Below are positions 35,601 to 45,765 of a stretch of DNA of 64,000 nt, in pieces (the stretch's first letter is position 1; each line of letters opens with the position of its first letter). A program made the translations under genes and the position numbers. The stretch lies in assembly GCA_010015655.1 (NCBI GenBank), contig ML976704.1, positions 397,110 through 461,109 of the forward strand. Reading direction: 5' to 3'. The notes under the pieces are model-generated. The model was given only the letters and a program-made list of their open reading frames with translations. It was not told the origin of the DNA and made no database searches. Origin of the DNA: Bimuria novae-zelandiae CBS 107.79. Taxonomy: Eukaryota > Ascomycota > Dothideomycetes > Pleosporales > Didymosphaeriaceae.

Positions 35601-35684
35601 GATAATGAGCGCCTGCGTTTGGTGAATTTGTACAACAGTAAGAAGATTTTTAAAAAGGTGTTTGGGGAGTTGCCGCTTCGGTAG
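32659..35684 (+). CDS. DUG2: Dug2-type WD40/M20 metallopeptidase (glutathione degradation)
   Basis: Six exons give 925 aa: 32659-32898, 32952-33077, 33128-33259, 33304-33870, 33919-34105 and 34159-35684. All five introns are 44-53 nt with GT...AG ends and keep phase. The N-terminal ~450 residues are WD40 repeats (IVLWSIDQDN, VNVWDLETRQLV, TIVIWEV). The C-terminal ~500 residues are an M20 di-zinc peptidase: FYGHYDV (zinc His and Asp), GRGISDNKGP (bridging Asp), EGEEESGS (catalytic Glu pair), DLHSGV, and HLPCGQASDSAH near the end. In yeast, Dug2 works with the amidotransferase Dug3 to open glutathione, and Dug1 finishes the Cys-Gly dipeptide. Length and fusion order match that family. It is expected in the cytosol. 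Confidence 0.93.
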
Positions 35685-35853
35685 GATCACTCTCTCTTTC
35701 TACTCAGCTATGGGAAGGCTCTGCGTAGAGACAAAGGCGTTTAGGTTTTTTGCTAGGGTAGAGTGGGTAGATGGTAGCGAGGTATAGGGTAGATTTTTCT
35801 CTAACTTACTAGGTTCACTGCGTGGTATTCATTGTGATGTTGAAGGGAACGTA
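35685..35853. other. DUG2 3' flank
   Basis: Short convergent region between the DUG2 stop and the stop of the damaged Gln-rich gene. No distinct signal is seen. Confidence 0.4.
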
Positions 35854-37199
35854 TCATGTCCGTCCCCGTCCTGAGTTGTTTCGTTTCTCCATCTCCGCAC
35901 GAGCACGCGCTACGGCGATCCTTTTCGCCGCCATGTCGGCGTACTGCCGCTCTGCTTCCTGCAGCTCGAGCGTTCGGAGGGCTACCTCGGCGTCTTCTTC
36001 ATGGTCTGGTGAGCGATCCTGGGGCTGGTACTGCGCCCTTCTTTGCTGTGCACCCTGCTGCTGTAGATTTCCGAAATGGCTTGCGTGCTGAGCTGTTTGA
36101 AGCTGCGTAGCTTGGGTCTAATATATTGTGCTACGTGCATACTGCTGCTGCTGCGGGCTTGGAGGTGCACCCGCAGATGCGGGTGTAGGCGGGACTGCTA
36201 CACCGGGGGGGGGGTGAGTGCTGTACGGCGGAACGCTGTGGATGCGCGGCCACGGTCGGCCGATGAAATGGCTGACCCAACTGGGGCGATACCAGTGTAC
36301 GGCCTCGCGTGGTGGACATTCGGTCTTCCCCCAAACGCCACCATGCTCATCCCTGACCCAGGCAGGCGGTTCTGAGAAGACAGTTGTGCGTGTGCTTGTT
36401 GGCGCGCTGCGAGATGATGTTCGTACGCCTGGTGCTGAATATACCCGTAGCTGTAGCCTGGCTGCACACTAGCACTCTGAGGTGCGGCGTATACACCTCT
36501 GCCCTGCCCCTGCCCCTGAGTAGGCTGCTGCGAGACAGGTATCTGCACAAGTGGACGGCGCAGCACAACACTCTGTCCCCCAGGTGAATACGCGTAGAGC
36601 GGACTGCGCGGTTCAGGCTGTCCTTGGTAGTACTGCGCATAACCCTTCTGCGTAAACACACTCTACGGACTACTCTGGTGTTGAGAAACCTGTCCCTCTC
36701 TGGCCTGGGGAGCGAGCTGTGGCAGGTTCTGTGGGCGCCGAGCGGCTTCTACGTCGACGATGGGATTTTTGTAGGATGTGGTGCCGGATGGTGTTCTTTT
36801 TCTTTTTTGGGGCGAGTCGTGCTTCCATACGGCTTCGAGCTCGGTTTTTGCGGTTTCGAGGCGGGTTTGGTTGGGGATGCTCTTTCGGCTGCGGGGACGC
36901 TTTTCCGGGGTAACAGGGATGGAACTTGGTTTCTTTGCGGGATTTTGGGTGTGGGGGATGGTGAGATGGTGAGCTTGGGAGGTTGGACTGGGAGTTGTGC
37001 CTGTGGGCGCAGGGTCTGAGTTTGTGACTTGTTTTACTTGTTGTTCGGTGATGGACTTGAGCTGGGAGGTTGGGGGAGAATTGCTCCTGCTCTTTGACGG
37101 GCTGATCGATTGAGCCGCTGAAACCCCTCCTAACGGTTTTTTGGTGGCGCCAACGGAGGCAAAAATCCGAGAGAAGGTGTGTTCGGTGATAGAGCCCAA
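35854..37199 (-). pseudogene. Gln/Pro-rich hypothetical gene with in-frame TAG codons
   Basis: One minus-strand frame runs from ATG 37199 to TAG 36663-36665 (Ser/Pro/Lys-rich, with TPEKRPRSRKSIPNQTRLET). It continues in the same frame to 36198 (Gln/Tyr-rich, with YAQYYQGQPEPRSPLYAYSP). At a run of ten C on the coding strand (36205-36214) the frame shifts. One added C would continue it through another TAG (about 36120) into a coiled-coil tail (DHEEDAEVALRTLELQEAE) ending at TGA 35854-35856. Both TAG codons lie where Gln (CAG) is plausible. An additional open stretch upstream (37200-37378) may be the true N-terminus, out of frame. Decay by RIP leakage, sequencing error in the C run, or stop recoding all remain possible. 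No family is recognised. Confidence 0.5.
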
Positions 37200-37526
37200 T
37201 TGTCGTGAATAGCCTTGGCTGCAAGCACCGCGTTGAAGGGTAGTATCACTGGCGGTCCTTTTGATCCCACAGGCAGATGCATGTCAGGCAAAAAATGGAA
37301 ATGGTCGCAGGGTTTGCGTGCGAAGAAAACGCCATTGTCTGAGGAGGATATGGTGGCCTTGAAAGGGAGTACAGACAAAGAGAGGTGAAGTTTGTATGGA
37401 TCGGTTGGTGGTAGAACAAATTATCGCATTCTTTGTTGATGTGAGAAGGCCTACTCGGGAGGCTTTGTCCTGCAGTCGCTGACCACTTGGGGCGTATCAT
37501 GTGCAGTGTCGTTTCTTATTTTGCTT

Positions 37527-37741
37527 TGTCGCGGTGTGCAGAGCGCTGAGTGGACAGTATGCAGTGGAAAGGATTGAAGGATTTAACTGAGGTTGTACTA
37601 TCTAGGAGCTACAGAAGGTATATGTGCCCAGGCATAAACAATACTAGTCCCAGATAGGTGTAATACTCTCAGAAAGGTGAGTAGCAATTAAGCGAGGGTA
37701 GGAGTACCTATCTCATAGGGTAAGAGCCATAAACCGTGACA
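37527..37741. repeat. solo LTR A, TSD TGCTT
   Basis: 215 bp, TGTCGCGGT...ACCGTGACA, so the ends are 9-bp imperfect inverted repeats of the TG...CA type. TGCTT immediately flanks both sides (37522-37526 and 37742-37746). The sequence matches 42778-42995 along its length in the same orientation with scattered differences. No internal retrotransposon sequence lies adjacent, so it is a solo LTR left by LTR-LTR recombination. Confidence 0.92.
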
Positions 37742-37914
37742 TGCTTCGACTAGGGCGTGGAAACTATTTCGGACTCTTTGTAGCTCGATCCGCTTCAGCA
37801 CGACGAATAAAAGCTTCTTGTTCGCCCTACGTTACTTACATATTGCCGACTAGACGACGTGGGTGGAATCATCAGTACCCTCCACGAACATACCTCAGGT
37901 GACTGACGTTTTAA

Positions 37915-38762
37915 CCCCCCGTGTGACGAAATACACCTGTGTCCCGAAGAAAACAAGAGATACTTCGAATGTATAGCGACATCCACCTATGCAAACAATT
38001 TTGTTCTTGTTAATAAACTGTTAATACAAATCCCTACGCCTTCTTTAGCCAGCTACTTAGTTACATGTAAAAATTACGTAACTTTGGCTATTTTATATCG
38101 TGTTGCGCGCTCTACCTACTCTAACGCTACGACACTACTTTCGCCACAATAACATTGCCTCACTATTTTACTAGCAGAAAATGACTCTATGTTAATCATG
38201 ACTATACTTTATATCTTTCTACAGCTTTTTAAGATATTTGAAATAGTGAGCGTAGCGCAAATCGCATCTTCGCCGCGGAGGTTGGTACATCCAACATGCC
38301 AGAGCTCCTAAAGTGGGTGTTGTAGTACGATTACGTATCGGTGCTTTGCAAAAGACCGTCCCGACCCAGCCGCCTAGCAAATCAGAGAATAGATTATTGC
38401 TTTCCCTTTTGTCTCCTCAACTACTTTATTGAAATTTCTAGAAACTTTATATAGTATAGAGGTAGCCTGATTCTATATTCTACTAAGTTTACAAAGTTTA
38501 TTATGAAGGAATTGTGAAGATATATAGCTTTACGACATGGTAAGGCTCCCTATACTAGAATCTACTTAGTCGTGCCTACACATACGCAGGAAATAGGTCG
38601 GGACGGTCTTTTGCAAAGCGTTATAACTACTGTTGCAACCTAGCATGAATCAGCAGGTTTTCTTACGCATAGCCAAGCTTCTTGCTTGCACCTGTCTAGC
38701 CTTTCTTAGGATAAACATCAAGGACCAGCATGTCGGAAAGAACCACAGGTTCGCAATGCGGC
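37915..38762. repeat. left arm of inverted repeat flanking the NLR gene
   Basis: About 570 bp (excluding the MITE at 38343-38619) match, inverted, 43138-45447 (excluding its own inserted element). Shared blocks are CCTGTGTCCCGAAGAAAACA, GTTGCGCGCTCTACCT, GGCGCAAATCGCAT or its one-base variant, GCATGAATCAGCA and GAACCACAGGTTCG. Identity by eye is roughly 75-85%. No protein was recognised in either arm. It lies just downstream of the NLR gene's stop codon. Confidence 0.85.
38343..38619. mobile_element. 277-bp MITE with perfect 24-bp TIRs
   Basis: The ends are perfect 24-bp inverted repeats starting GCTTTGCAAAAGACCGTCCC. The interior is AT-rich and non-coding. The inverted partner arm at 43.1-45.4 kb lacks it, so this is an insertion into the left arm. 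Exact target duplication is unclear. Confidence 0.88.
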
Positions 38763-38964
38763 CCGCCTCCACCGTTAGCGATATCGTCAAAATTTGGATC
38801 TTTAGCAGTCAGCATATCGAATCAAACAGGTCGGAGACTATTATTTTAGCCTAGTCAAGTACTACGTAGAACTTCACAATAATTTATGAACGGATAATAC
38901 AGTCTATGCTTTATCAACATAAAAAGCAACCTTAACTAAGTCGATGGGTCACCGGAACCAAGCG

Positions 38965-41900
38965 CTAGCCATTAGATTCGAAAACCTCCCACTCATGATC
39001 TGTATGAAGGCTACCTAAGTCAGTCTTGCACATGAAACAATAGTCCAGATCTGGGCATGTGCGGCAATGAAAACGAGGCCCATAGATGTCCTGCTATAGT
39101 GTTAAATAGGTTCGAAAACTTGCATTGTCTACTTACATGGAAGCACCCATTACACCAATAACTACCGTGACGTTTACCAGGGGATTGGGTAGTATCGGAT
39201 TCTATGCCGACGAGAGCTTTGCAGGACGAAGATAGGCTCTCCAACAGCGCCTCGTGTCCGTGGAAGATAGCAATATCCAAAGGACTCCACTGACCCTGAG
39301 GTTCAGGGATAGTGACGTACTCGCTACGCAGACACTCCTTGATTAATAGTTCCAAAATTTCAGGTTTCCCCAATCTGCATGCCCAGTGAAGTGGACTCCA
39401 ATGCATACTTTCGGAAGAGAATGCAGGACTCAGGTTCAATGCGGCCTGAAGCATATCCAGCGAGCCACTTGAAGACGCATAGCAGATTATACCGTCTCCC
39501 TTTGCATCTAGGGCAGAGAGGTCAAGACCTAGATTGACCAGGCATTGGAAAGTGTCGATATGCCCGCCGTAAGCAGCAAAATGAAGAGCGGTCCGGCCCT
39601 GAGTTTCTCCACCCTGCGCGTTGACGTCGGCGCCCTTCTCGACTAGCAGCTTCACAACCGCCTCGTGGCCTTCCAACGAAGCCGCCTGGAGTGCGTTGCC
39701 GTACTCTCCACCCTGCGCGTTGACCTCGGCGCCCTTCTCGATCAGCAGCTTCACAATCAACTCGTGGCCTCCCCATGAAGCCGCCTGGAGTGCGTTGCCG
39801 TAGTGTCCACCCTGCGCGTTGACCTCGGCACCATTCTTGACCAGTAGCTTCACAGTCGCCTCGTGGCCTCCTCTTGAAGCCGCCTGGAGTGCGTTGCCGT
39901 AGTATCCACCCTGCGCGGTGACCTCGGCGCCCTTCTCGATCAGCAATTTCACAATCGACTCATGGCCTCCAGCTGAAGCCGCCTGGAGTGCGTTGCCGTA
40001 GCGTCCACCCTGCGCGTTGACCTCGGCGCCATTCTCAACCAGTAGCTTAACCAGTCTTCTTAAGCCACCGAAGCTTGCGTAATACAATGGAGGTGGAAGT
40101 GAATGTAGGCTCTTCTGGAAACTGGAGCCCCACCATGGTTTATCTGGATCATGGATTCGAAGCCAGTTCAGATAAGCGTCGTTTTCTTCCGAAAGTAGAA
40201 TCATCGCCTCTTTAACATACTGTTTTGCGTGTTCCTCCGTAGCTTGAGCATGCTCCATCCAGCAGCTGGCCGAGTACCTTGCCAGCCTGAACTCTTTCAC
40301 ACTATCCTGGCTGAGCATCTTGACTCCCTGAAACTGGATAAGGTATCCGAGGCAGCTCCTCGCTATAGCATCGTGGCACACGGCAGCTTGCATGCTGTAT
40401 CGTGCCGCCAAGCCTTTTCCAATCCTGTCCGAGACGAGATACTCCTTGACAGAGTAGTGCGCAAGCGCCACGACTTGTCTAGCTCGCCCTGGTATTCCGT
40501 TTTCTTTATCTGTAGTAATGGTGACAAGGCTGGAGCAGATGCTTAACACATCCAATGGATCTTCTAGAACCTCGTCGCGATCGAATCTGGCTTCATCTTC
40601 CAAACTGATGGCTACTATCTCAGCGACCTGATCCACCGAGAGCGGTCGAGCTGAAAACGTTAGCCACCGTAGAGTGGGGACGGCATACTGAGCATCGACT
40701 TCGCTGATTGCCGAAAGAATGCGATCATACGTCTTGTCCAGCGTCGGAGGAAGCGTTGCAAGCGATCTCCGCAGCGATGCTCGGGTACGACACTCCCCCA
40801 ACGCGTCTAGCTGGCAAACAGCCCATCGAAACCTGTAGTCGACATCAGTCTTGCGAGTTCAGGGGAGAGCAGGATGACATGCATACATTCCCTGCGCTCC
40901 TTTCATTAGAGCAGCCTCGATGTCCTGCCTGAGAGCAGGGTCCTTTCCCCACCTACTCAATTGTTTGTCGTCAGAGAGTCGTTGCCGTACGTATTTCTGT
41001 ATGTCTCTGTCCACTAGCTCGCTTTGCAGATCGACGAAATTCTGCTGCTGTATAAATGTATCCAACGAACTCTCAAGGTCACGTTCTCGGCGGCTGGCCA
41101 GGAGAATGTGCGGGTTCTGAAGCTGCCATGCAGAGACGGTCTCGAGGATGCCCGTCAACTCCGCCCGCTCAGAACACTCATCAAGAGCATCGAGGACGAC
41201 GTACACGTAGGGGAACTCCCGCATCATCTGTTGCAGCACTTCTAAAAGCGCATGTAGCGAGGGCTGTCGCTCCCCATTCTCACACGAGGAGAACAATGTC
41301 CTGAGGCTCGTTGGGATTGTAACGCATCGCTGCAAAAGCTGGCAGATCAAGGAACGCACCATGAGCTCCGCGCTCTGCTTCTGCACGTCGTTGAAGTCGA
41401 AGAAGAAGTACGCAACCGCCTTACTAGTGTCGCCGTCGCAGTGCTGAAGCACGTCCTGGAGAACAGTCGAGGTGAGGATAGTTTTGCCGCATCCTGGAAT
41501 GCCATGCAACCAGAGGAAACATGAAGTACTCGTCTTCCACTCGGCATACTGGTCGCCCTCGAGAAACCAAAGCCCAGTATCGTCTTGGCGTTGCTTAAGC
41601 GCCTTGTAGTAGTTCGTGGATGGATCTGGCGCAGATAGCCACCTACGTATCTTGTCTGCCTTTTCGTCTTCGTGTTGGCTGCCGCTCCGAGCCTCTTGAG
41701 CTATTGCAACCGGCTGATCCACCGCTGCCTCTCGAATCTCCTTCTGCAGCCGTTTCATTGCCTTCTGCCGTCCTTCGCCATACAGCAGCGGCATCTGTAT
41801 GTCGAAGATGCCTAGCAGACAGTACGATTCGTCTTCTGCACGTGTTGTCTGGCGCTTTGCCGCCCACGAGAATCGCTCGGTCACACTGCAGTCGGACAAA

Positions 41901-42463
41901 GACTCTCCTTGAAGGACCTTGACAGGTATTCCCGTAATCTCGTGCATCAATTGTGCGAGCGTTTCTTTACTTCCAAGTAGCTCTTCTTCCCTAGAGAAAA
42001 ACTCGACCGTTTTGGGGGCAATCAGTTCCTGAAGTGTCCAGCCTCGGGTGAACCATCTGCTCTGTCGAAAAGCTGGCTCCCATTTCCTCGACAACTCACC
42101 GTCACCATCTGTAGTATGGTTTGACACATCTGAGAGGTAAACGTAGCATTTCTGTGCCTTCTGGTACCAGCGGAACATGGAGTTGATCGCTTCTGAGAGC
42201 TCTGCACTGCTGGACTTGTCGATGCAGCATGTGTCCACCCAGCAATAATCCAGGCCGTCATGCTGAGCTTGTCGTGCGCAAAATAGAATCTTGTTGTAAC
42301 CAGCCTTGTCCGTTCCGTTGCCAGTTATCAAGTCATCATAGGTGACTTCTTGCCCCTCTCGCCAGGTGTGTGAAAGGATTGCGTGAGGAGGGACACTCTC
42401 GTCGCTGATAAAGTGCTCGGTCAGGCGGAGACCGCCGTCGCTCGTGTACTTTAGAAGTCGCAT
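38965..42463 (-). CDS. HET-NACHT-ankyrin-ZZ NLR protein
   Basis: Three exons give 1133 aa: 40887-42463, 39137-40832 and 38965-39093. Introns are 54 nt (GTATGC...CTACAG) and 43 nt (GTAAGT...ACTATAG). The start at 42463 opens MRLLKY, the usual first residues of this HET class. Domains in order: HET (about 1-240, HAILSHTW, YCWVDTCCID, GWTLQELIAP); NACHT NTPase (about 320-490, Walker A GIPGCGKT, Walker B VYVVLDALDEC); a helical linker; five ankyrin repeats (about 790-955) followed by further degenerate ones; and a C-terminal ZZ zinc finger created by splicing exon 3 (CNGCFH, then FHCRTCPDLDYCFMCK and DHEWEVF). Fungal proteins of this plan control heterokaryon incompatibility and probably immune-like cell death. 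The gene looks intact. Confidence 0.93.
39554..40054 (-). repeat. ankyrin repeat array with high internal conservation
   Basis: Four 99-bp units (39659-40054) encode 33-aa ankyrin repeats that differ at only a few residues: VKLLxEKGAEVNAQGG, then YGNALQAASxGGHE. A fifth, 35-aa, slightly different repeat follows (39554-39658). Variable residues cluster at the same few positions in each unit. Confidence 0.9.
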
Positions 42464-42777
42464 CGCGTCGCGCAACGTAGACGGATATCGTAGGCGGGAG
42501 CGGTAGTGGAGCGTCACGAAGCCTTGGACGGAGCAGGCTGGAGGGATCGACTGAGCATCCCGGCCCGTTTAGCTAATCACCACGGTTGGCGATACGGTGA
42601 CTGCATGAGAACGGTGTATCTTAAGTGGTGCATAGGAATTGTGCGGACATGCAGCCGTGTAGGAGGTTAGGAACGTGCAAAGGACGAGCTGCATTTTGGG
42701 TGTGCGGTGAAGAGCGCAGCCTGGACCGCCGGGGCGCAGGCAAGGCTGAGAACACGCAACTCAACGCCGTCCATCCG
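42464..42777. other. NLR 5' flank
   Basis: About 310 bp lie between the NLR start codon and solo LTR B, so the LTR sits in the promoter region. No clear TATA box was found. Confidence 0.4.
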
Positions 42778-42995
42778 TGTCGCGGTGAGCAGAGCGGACA
42801 GTACGCAGTGGAAAAGATTATGAGATTGAACTGAGGTTGTACTATCTAGGAGCCACAGAAGGTATAGGTGTGTATGGGTGTGCAGGCACAAACAACGCTA
42901 GTCCTAGACAGGTGTAGTGCTCTCAGAAAGGTGAGTAGCAACCAAACAAGGGTAGAAGTAATCATCTCATAGGGTAAGAGCCATAAACCGTGACA
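42778..42995. repeat. solo LTR B, TSD ATCCG
   Basis: 218 bp, TGTCGCGGT...ACCGTGACA, flanked by ATCCG on both sides (42773-42777 and 42996-43000). It is homologous to solo LTR A at 37527-37741 in the same orientation, but with a different target duplication, so the two are independent insertions rather than a pair bounding one element. It lies about 315 bp upstream of the NLR start. Confidence 0.92.
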
Positions 42996-43137
42996 ATCCG
43001 ACCCCGTGGACAGTCAAAGGACGCTCGCTCGGTTCATCGAGGAGCGAAACATAGGACACTAGCGATAAGGGATAGAATGCACGCTTCGCATCAGGCCTTG
43101 AACACGAAGACGTACGGTAAGAAGCTGATGGCTAAAG

Positions 43138-45447
43138 CGCGTTTCGAACCTGTGGTTCTCTGCGGCACGCAGGGACCTTGGTTTCTCCAGGGAAGGCTAC
43201 CTAGAGCACGGTAAGCGAGAAGCTGGCACCCAGCGCTTGTTTCCTGCACACAGGGCCTTTGCGTTCGTTCTAGAGAAGGCTAGGGCGATGTAAGCGAGAA
43301 GCTTGGCTGTGCGTAAAAAAAAAATGCTGATTCATGCTGTGATGCAACAGGAAATTATAATCGTCCTACAGCACCACCAGGTGGCGAGCTAATTCGTGAT
43401 CGGTTTATGTAAGCACAACCGCCAAATTTTGTTCTCCTATAGTAAATACTATATAAAGTCGAAATTTTAAGGTTCTTAACGCATATTAACTTAATTTTAA
43501 GGCTAAACTTAATTTTAAAGCTTAAATCTAACGCGTAGAGCTTAGATTTGGTGTTAAGATCTTAGGATCTCTATAGTATGTAGGATATGTATAGTATATT
43601 TACCAGCGTTATGAGCGTATCTTCTTGCCGCTAGTTTCTATAAGCCTTTGGCAGCGATCTGACATCTCCTTAATAAGCTCCCTGATCTCATTAATAGAGA
43701 TCTTATCCTATATTTGCCGTAGTATATCCTTGAGGTGTTTTGTAGTCCTATCCCAAGGCGTCTCACCTTTACATGGCTTGTGGAGACGCCTTTTAGCCTT
43801 TTCTTTAAGGATGAGCCAGTATCCTTTTGTAGGATTAAGATCTAGTGACCTCCTTAGGTGTATAAGGAGCCGCACTCCTTAAAATATTATAAATATACGC
43901 ATAACATTATATTTTAATCTTATACTATATAACAGGTTATTATCTTTTTATAAAATAAAATATTTATAAGGATTACGAGTGCGCGCGTTATTAAGGATCT
44001 TAATATACGTAGGTAGTATATGCTCTGTATAGTAGGCTTACGTTATATAGTTTCCCTAAGGATCTACGTTAACTTTAGGAGGCTTATAAGCCTCCTATTC
44101 TTATACGCGCTTTTCGTACTGCTAAAAGGACTTATATATTCTTTTATAAGGTTTTGGCGGAGGCTTAATAATTATAGGTATCTTTTTATTATTATTATAA
44201 AAGTAAAGCTCTAATTTAAAGTCCTAGTTAATATAAGCGTACATGTATAAAACCTAACCCTTAAAAGTACTTTAAGGCTATATATTAATAACTTTTTTAT
44301 ATTATTTTTACTGCCCACGTTAACGTAGCTAATAAAACTTTTAAAAGTACTTATATAAATTAAAATAAGCTTTATTAGTAAAGAAAACTTAATCTTAGTA
44401 ACTTATAATAAGTAAATTTTTATTTTACTAGCTATACTATACGCGCGTAGCTTTATTAGTATTTATTAAAAAATTACTATAAGGCGCTATATATATATAA
44501 GCGTTAAGTTATTAACTAAAATTATATTATAACTAACGCTTAGAGAGCTTAACGCTATACTTTTTAGCTTAATAAGTAAATAAGCGTTAACTATAAAGAT
44601 TCTCCTTAGGCTCTACTATATATTTAAGAACTTATATAGGCGTTTAAAAAGCTCGTTTAAGCTTATTACTATTAAGCTTAGCTAAAGGCTTACGCGTACG
44701 CCTTTACGTAATTTCTATACTTAGTTTATATTATTAATATCTTTAACGTCTACTTATAGCCTTAGAGATTTAAAATAGTTTATTAACGTTATTAATAGTC
44801 TTGCTATTTACTTAGTAGCTATAATAGTTTAAGTAGGCTAATTTCGTAAGCGTAGTATATTAAATATTAAATTTAAAGTATTTAGGTATTTATAGCGCGT
44901 TAATTAAGCTACTTATTATAAGAATTAGATAAGATTTAGGTGATTAGTGTAAGGGTGAAGTTTTGTTGTAGATAGAGGGGCTGTTGTTAATGGCTAGTGC
45001 TGCTTACGTACACCGATCACGAATTAGCTCGCCACCTGGTGGCACCCGCCTTTGGGGCTCTGGCGTGCTGCATGTATCGACCTCCGTGGCGAACATGCGA
45101 TTTGCGCCACGCTTATGAATCAGAGTGTCTTCAAATGCGGTACAAAGATATGATGCACATTTAAGATTAATGCAGACTCACCTTCAGCTTGTAAAACAGC
45201 GAGACGATGTTGTTGTGGTGAAAGTAGTGTCGCAGAGTCAGAGCAGGTAGAGCGCGCAACAGCGTATAGGATAGCTAACTTTGCGTAATTTTTATATACA
45301 ACCTAAGTTCTAAGTTAAAAAAGAACGAAATTCAGTGTTCGCAGATTAGTAACGAGATTAGACGTGTGTGCATAGCTCGAAGTCGCTGTACATTTGATGT
45401 ATCTCTTGTTTTCTTCGGGACACAGGTGTCTTTCGCCACACAGGGGG
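43138..45447. repeat. right arm of inverted repeat flanking the NLR gene
   Basis: It is the inverted counterpart of 37915-38762. Without the transposon at 43374-45042 it is about 640 bp. It includes an ~80-bp local tandem duplication (GCTTCTCGCTTAC-type blocks near 43215 and 43295). The match with the left arm resumes exactly across the transposon, with only CA duplicated at the junction. Confidence 0.83.
43374..45042. mobile_element. 1.67-kb TIR DNA transposon, RIP-mutated, inside the right arm
   Basis: The ends are inverted repeats CCACCAGGTGGCGAGCTAAT continuing through TCGTGATCGGT (about 31 bp, then weaker). The interior is strongly AT-rich. A partly readable block at 43625-43890 keeps normal composition but shows no clear transposase motif. 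Comparison with the uninterrupted left arm shows insertion with a 2-bp CA duplication. The superfamily is not certain; size and 2-bp duplication fit the Tc1/mariner/pogo group. Confidence 0.8.
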
Positions 45448-45765
45448 TGAGGTTACTAGAGCAGTATTTCATCGAATTGTTTATAATCAAGTGGCAGTTA
45501 TATCACCAGCGGCGTGATATTCCTGCTAAGCGACTGCAAGATAAGGGGATTGCGATCCATGAATGGAAGCTTTTGTAGCCTTGAATATCTTCTCTAGCAA
45601 AAGAAATTGGCCGCGAGTGCGTCCTGACTTATCTTTCCTATTATTGATGTCGTAATTGTGACAAGCAAGAGTGGAACATGAACTTGGTGAACACAAGAAA
45701 CTTTCAGACCGTTATATAGGCTGTAAGGAATAAGTTATGTAACTAAAATATAACGTGGGAGTCGT
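45448..45765. other. intergenic, no feature seen
   Basis: About 320 bp between the inverted-repeat arm and the HET gene stop. A 70-codon plus-strand ORF starting at 45366 overlaps the repeat and has no protein-like pattern. Confidence 0.4.

Noticed and set aside
19395..36000. Esterase, Zn2Cys6 factor and neighbours as a secondary-metabolite or catabolic cluster
   Set aside because: No synthase, oxidase set or transporter is present, and the other genes are housekeeping or unknown.
25036..37199. In-frame TAG codons as evidence for a reassigned genetic code
   Set aside because: DUG2, exgD, NMNAT, HET and NLR genes show no internal TAG, and TAG is used as the terminal stop in some models; local decay or editing is more likely.
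39596..40075. Regular ~99-bp spaced repeats considered as a CRISPR-like or satellite array
   Set aside because: They are in-frame ankyrin repeats of the NLR gene with no spacers.
37527..42995. The two homologous LTRs as the ends of one LTR retrotransposon containing the NLR gene
   Set aside because: Each LTR has its own complete and different 5-bp target duplication, so they are two separate solo LTRs.
37915..45447. The NLR with its inverted arms as one large TIR transposon carrying an immune gene
   Set aside because: No target duplication is visible outside the arms and no transposase lies between them; left as an open alternative only.
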